Assembly (NCBI GenBank): GCA_020343715.1
Contig: CP070808.1
Coordinates: 208,024-214,548 of the forward strand
Direction: 5' to 3'
Length of the DNA stretch: 6,525 bases
DNA from: Thermoplasmata archaeon
GTDB taxonomy: Archaea > Thermoplasmatota > DTKX01 > GCA-020343715
Part shown: in pieces, positions 5,858 to 6,525 of the stretch
Position numbering within the stretch: position 1 is the stretch's first letter
Layout of the letters: the number at the start of each line of letters is the position of its first letter
Program-made: the position numbers and the translations under genes
Notes under the pieces: generated by a model
Databases searched by the model: none
Told to the model about the DNA's origin: nothing
The model's input: only the letters and a program-made list of their open reading frames with translations

Positions 5858-5889
5858 CCACCCATGCCCTCACCTCACGTACGCTGGCC

Positions 5890-6525
5890 CTATGCCTCGA
5901 CGCCCTCCGGTTCGGGGGTCGCAGAGGGCAGATCTAGGGTGAACGGAGTCGAGAACTCTAGGGATCCCGTCGAACACGCCGATATGCACCTGCCGCACAT
6001 GATGCACTCCATGCGGAACATGAGGTCCTGCTTCCGCGGGTCCACCCCCATGGGGCAGATGCGGGAGCACTCCTTGCAGTCCGTGCACCACTTCCAATCG
6101 TGCTTGATCCTCATCAGGGAGAAGGGCGCGAACAGTGCCAGGGCACCGCCCAGGGGGCAGAAGTACCTGCACCAGGCCCTGCCATGGGTGAAGTAGGCGA
6201 AGGTGATGTACGCCGAGAACACGCCCAGGTGATACAGCAGCCACATCCAGCTGACGGTGTTCCACGTCAGCCAGTAGGGGAATATCCCCAGCACCGCTCC
6301 GAAACAGAAGTACCTGCAGTAGAACACGCTGAGGGTGACATAGGCCAGGATGATGAGGCCGATGAGGTATATGTACTTGAACACCCGGAGCCAGTGGGGA
6401 GGCTCGTACTTGTGGGTGCATGCCTTGTTGACGACGTCCAGGATGAGGCCGAAGGGGCAGAGCCATCCGCAGACGGTCCTTCCCAGGGTGGCCCCGAATA
6501 TCAGGAACACGCCGATGATGTAGAA
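5890..6525 (-). CDS. NapH-type membrane 4Fe-4S polyferredoxin, C-terminal part (cut by right edge)
   Basis: The 211 visible residues run open to the window edge, so the start is missing; the GTG at 6510 is an internal valine codon. The order is a membrane segment with GRTVCGWLCPFG (C19, C23), further hydrophobic segments at about 47-65 and 90-113, FYCRYFCFG (C70, C74), GRAWCRYFCPLG (C119, C123), then two cytoplasmic ferredoxin-like clusters: C147-x2-C150-x2-C153-x3-C157-P and C174-x2-C177-x2-C180-x3-C184. The C-x3-CP motifs at membrane ends followed by two 4Fe-4S motifs are the hallmark of the NapH/NosR-like polyferredoxin family, which passes electrons between the membrane quinol/menaquinol pool or ferredoxin and redox enzymes. 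The partner enzyme is not visible, so the specific pathway is unknown and no gene symbol is given. A non-conserved tail rich in Pro/Glu ends the protein. It is separated from the surface-protein cluster by a T-run and a new promoter, so it is probably a different transcript. Confidence 0.88.
   Translation of the reverse strand, partial: FYIIGVFLIFGATLGRTVCGWLCPFGLILDVVNKACTHKYEPPHWLRVFKYIYLIGLIILAYVTLSVFYCRYFCFGAVLGIFPYWLTWNTVSWMWLLYHLGVFSAYITFAYFTHGRAWCRYFCPLGGALALFAPFSLMRIKHDWKWCTDCKECSRICPMGVDPRKQDLMFRMECIMCGRCISACSTGSLEFSTPFTLDLPSATPEPEGVEA

Larger units (their letters stand above)
5703..5889. other. AT-richer intergenic control region between polyferredoxin and surface-protein genes
   Basis: This 187-nt stretch carries no credible gene and is clearly AT-richer than the flanking coding DNA. 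Read on the minus strand it contains, in order: a T-run about 33 nt after the polyferredoxin stop, an 11-bp inverted repeat, a TATA box, a tandem ATGGGTCC repeat, and a leader with a short dyad. The individual elements are listed separately. Confidence 0.75.

Noticed and set aside
5760..6196. Small plus-strand frames around the intergenic region and polyferredoxin
   Set aside because: They run through the TATA box and antisense to conserved cysteine motifs, and their products show no recognisable features.

Overview
The window looks archaeal. Coding DNA is GC-rich and every gene lies on the minus strand. The one clear promoter is an AT-rich TATA-type element with no bacterial -35/-10 pair. 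Two large proteins have the layout of archaeal surface proteins, and the cell-envelope content and a NapH-like polyferredoxin would fit a GC-rich euryarchaeon or Thermoplasmatota relative (for example near Methanomassiliicoccales). That lineage call is inference only; no rRNA or marker gene fixes it.

Layout, in the direction of transcription from right to left. (1) 6525-5890 is the 3' part of a membrane-bound NapH-type 4Fe-4S polyferredoxin, cut by the right edge. (2) 5703-5889 is the only sizeable non-coding stretch. It holds a T-run that could end the polyferredoxin transcript, an 11-bp perfect inverted repeat, a TATA box, and two inverted pairs of a CCAAT/ATTGG element. (3) 5702-3201 and 3177-1222 encode two paralogous proteins of 833 and 651 residues. 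Each has an N-terminal membrane segment, a very large predicted outside domain, and a C-terminal membrane segment. (4) 1159-200 encodes a four-helix membrane protein with a long proline-rich and acidic cytoplasmic tail. (5) 194-1 is the start of aroC (chorismate synthase), cut by the left edge.

Genes 3 to 5 are spaced by 23, 62 and 5 nt and are probably one transcription unit from the TATA promoter near 5789. The two paralogues share a membrane-proximal DTP motif at identical residue numbers, a DMSD-x-DD motif, a GGI-x-D...QV-[FY]-G block, and a recurring strand motif of the type h-x-[SA]-x-x-[PD]-[VI]-x-[VI]. I do not recognise their family. The most interesting content is this uncharacterised envelope module: two related two-anchor ectodomain proteins plus a small polytopic partner, translationally adjacent to a shikimate-pathway gene. 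The dyad-rich promoter ahead of it suggests regulated expression. No tRNA, rRNA, insertion sequence, CRISPR array or convincing plus-strand gene was seen.
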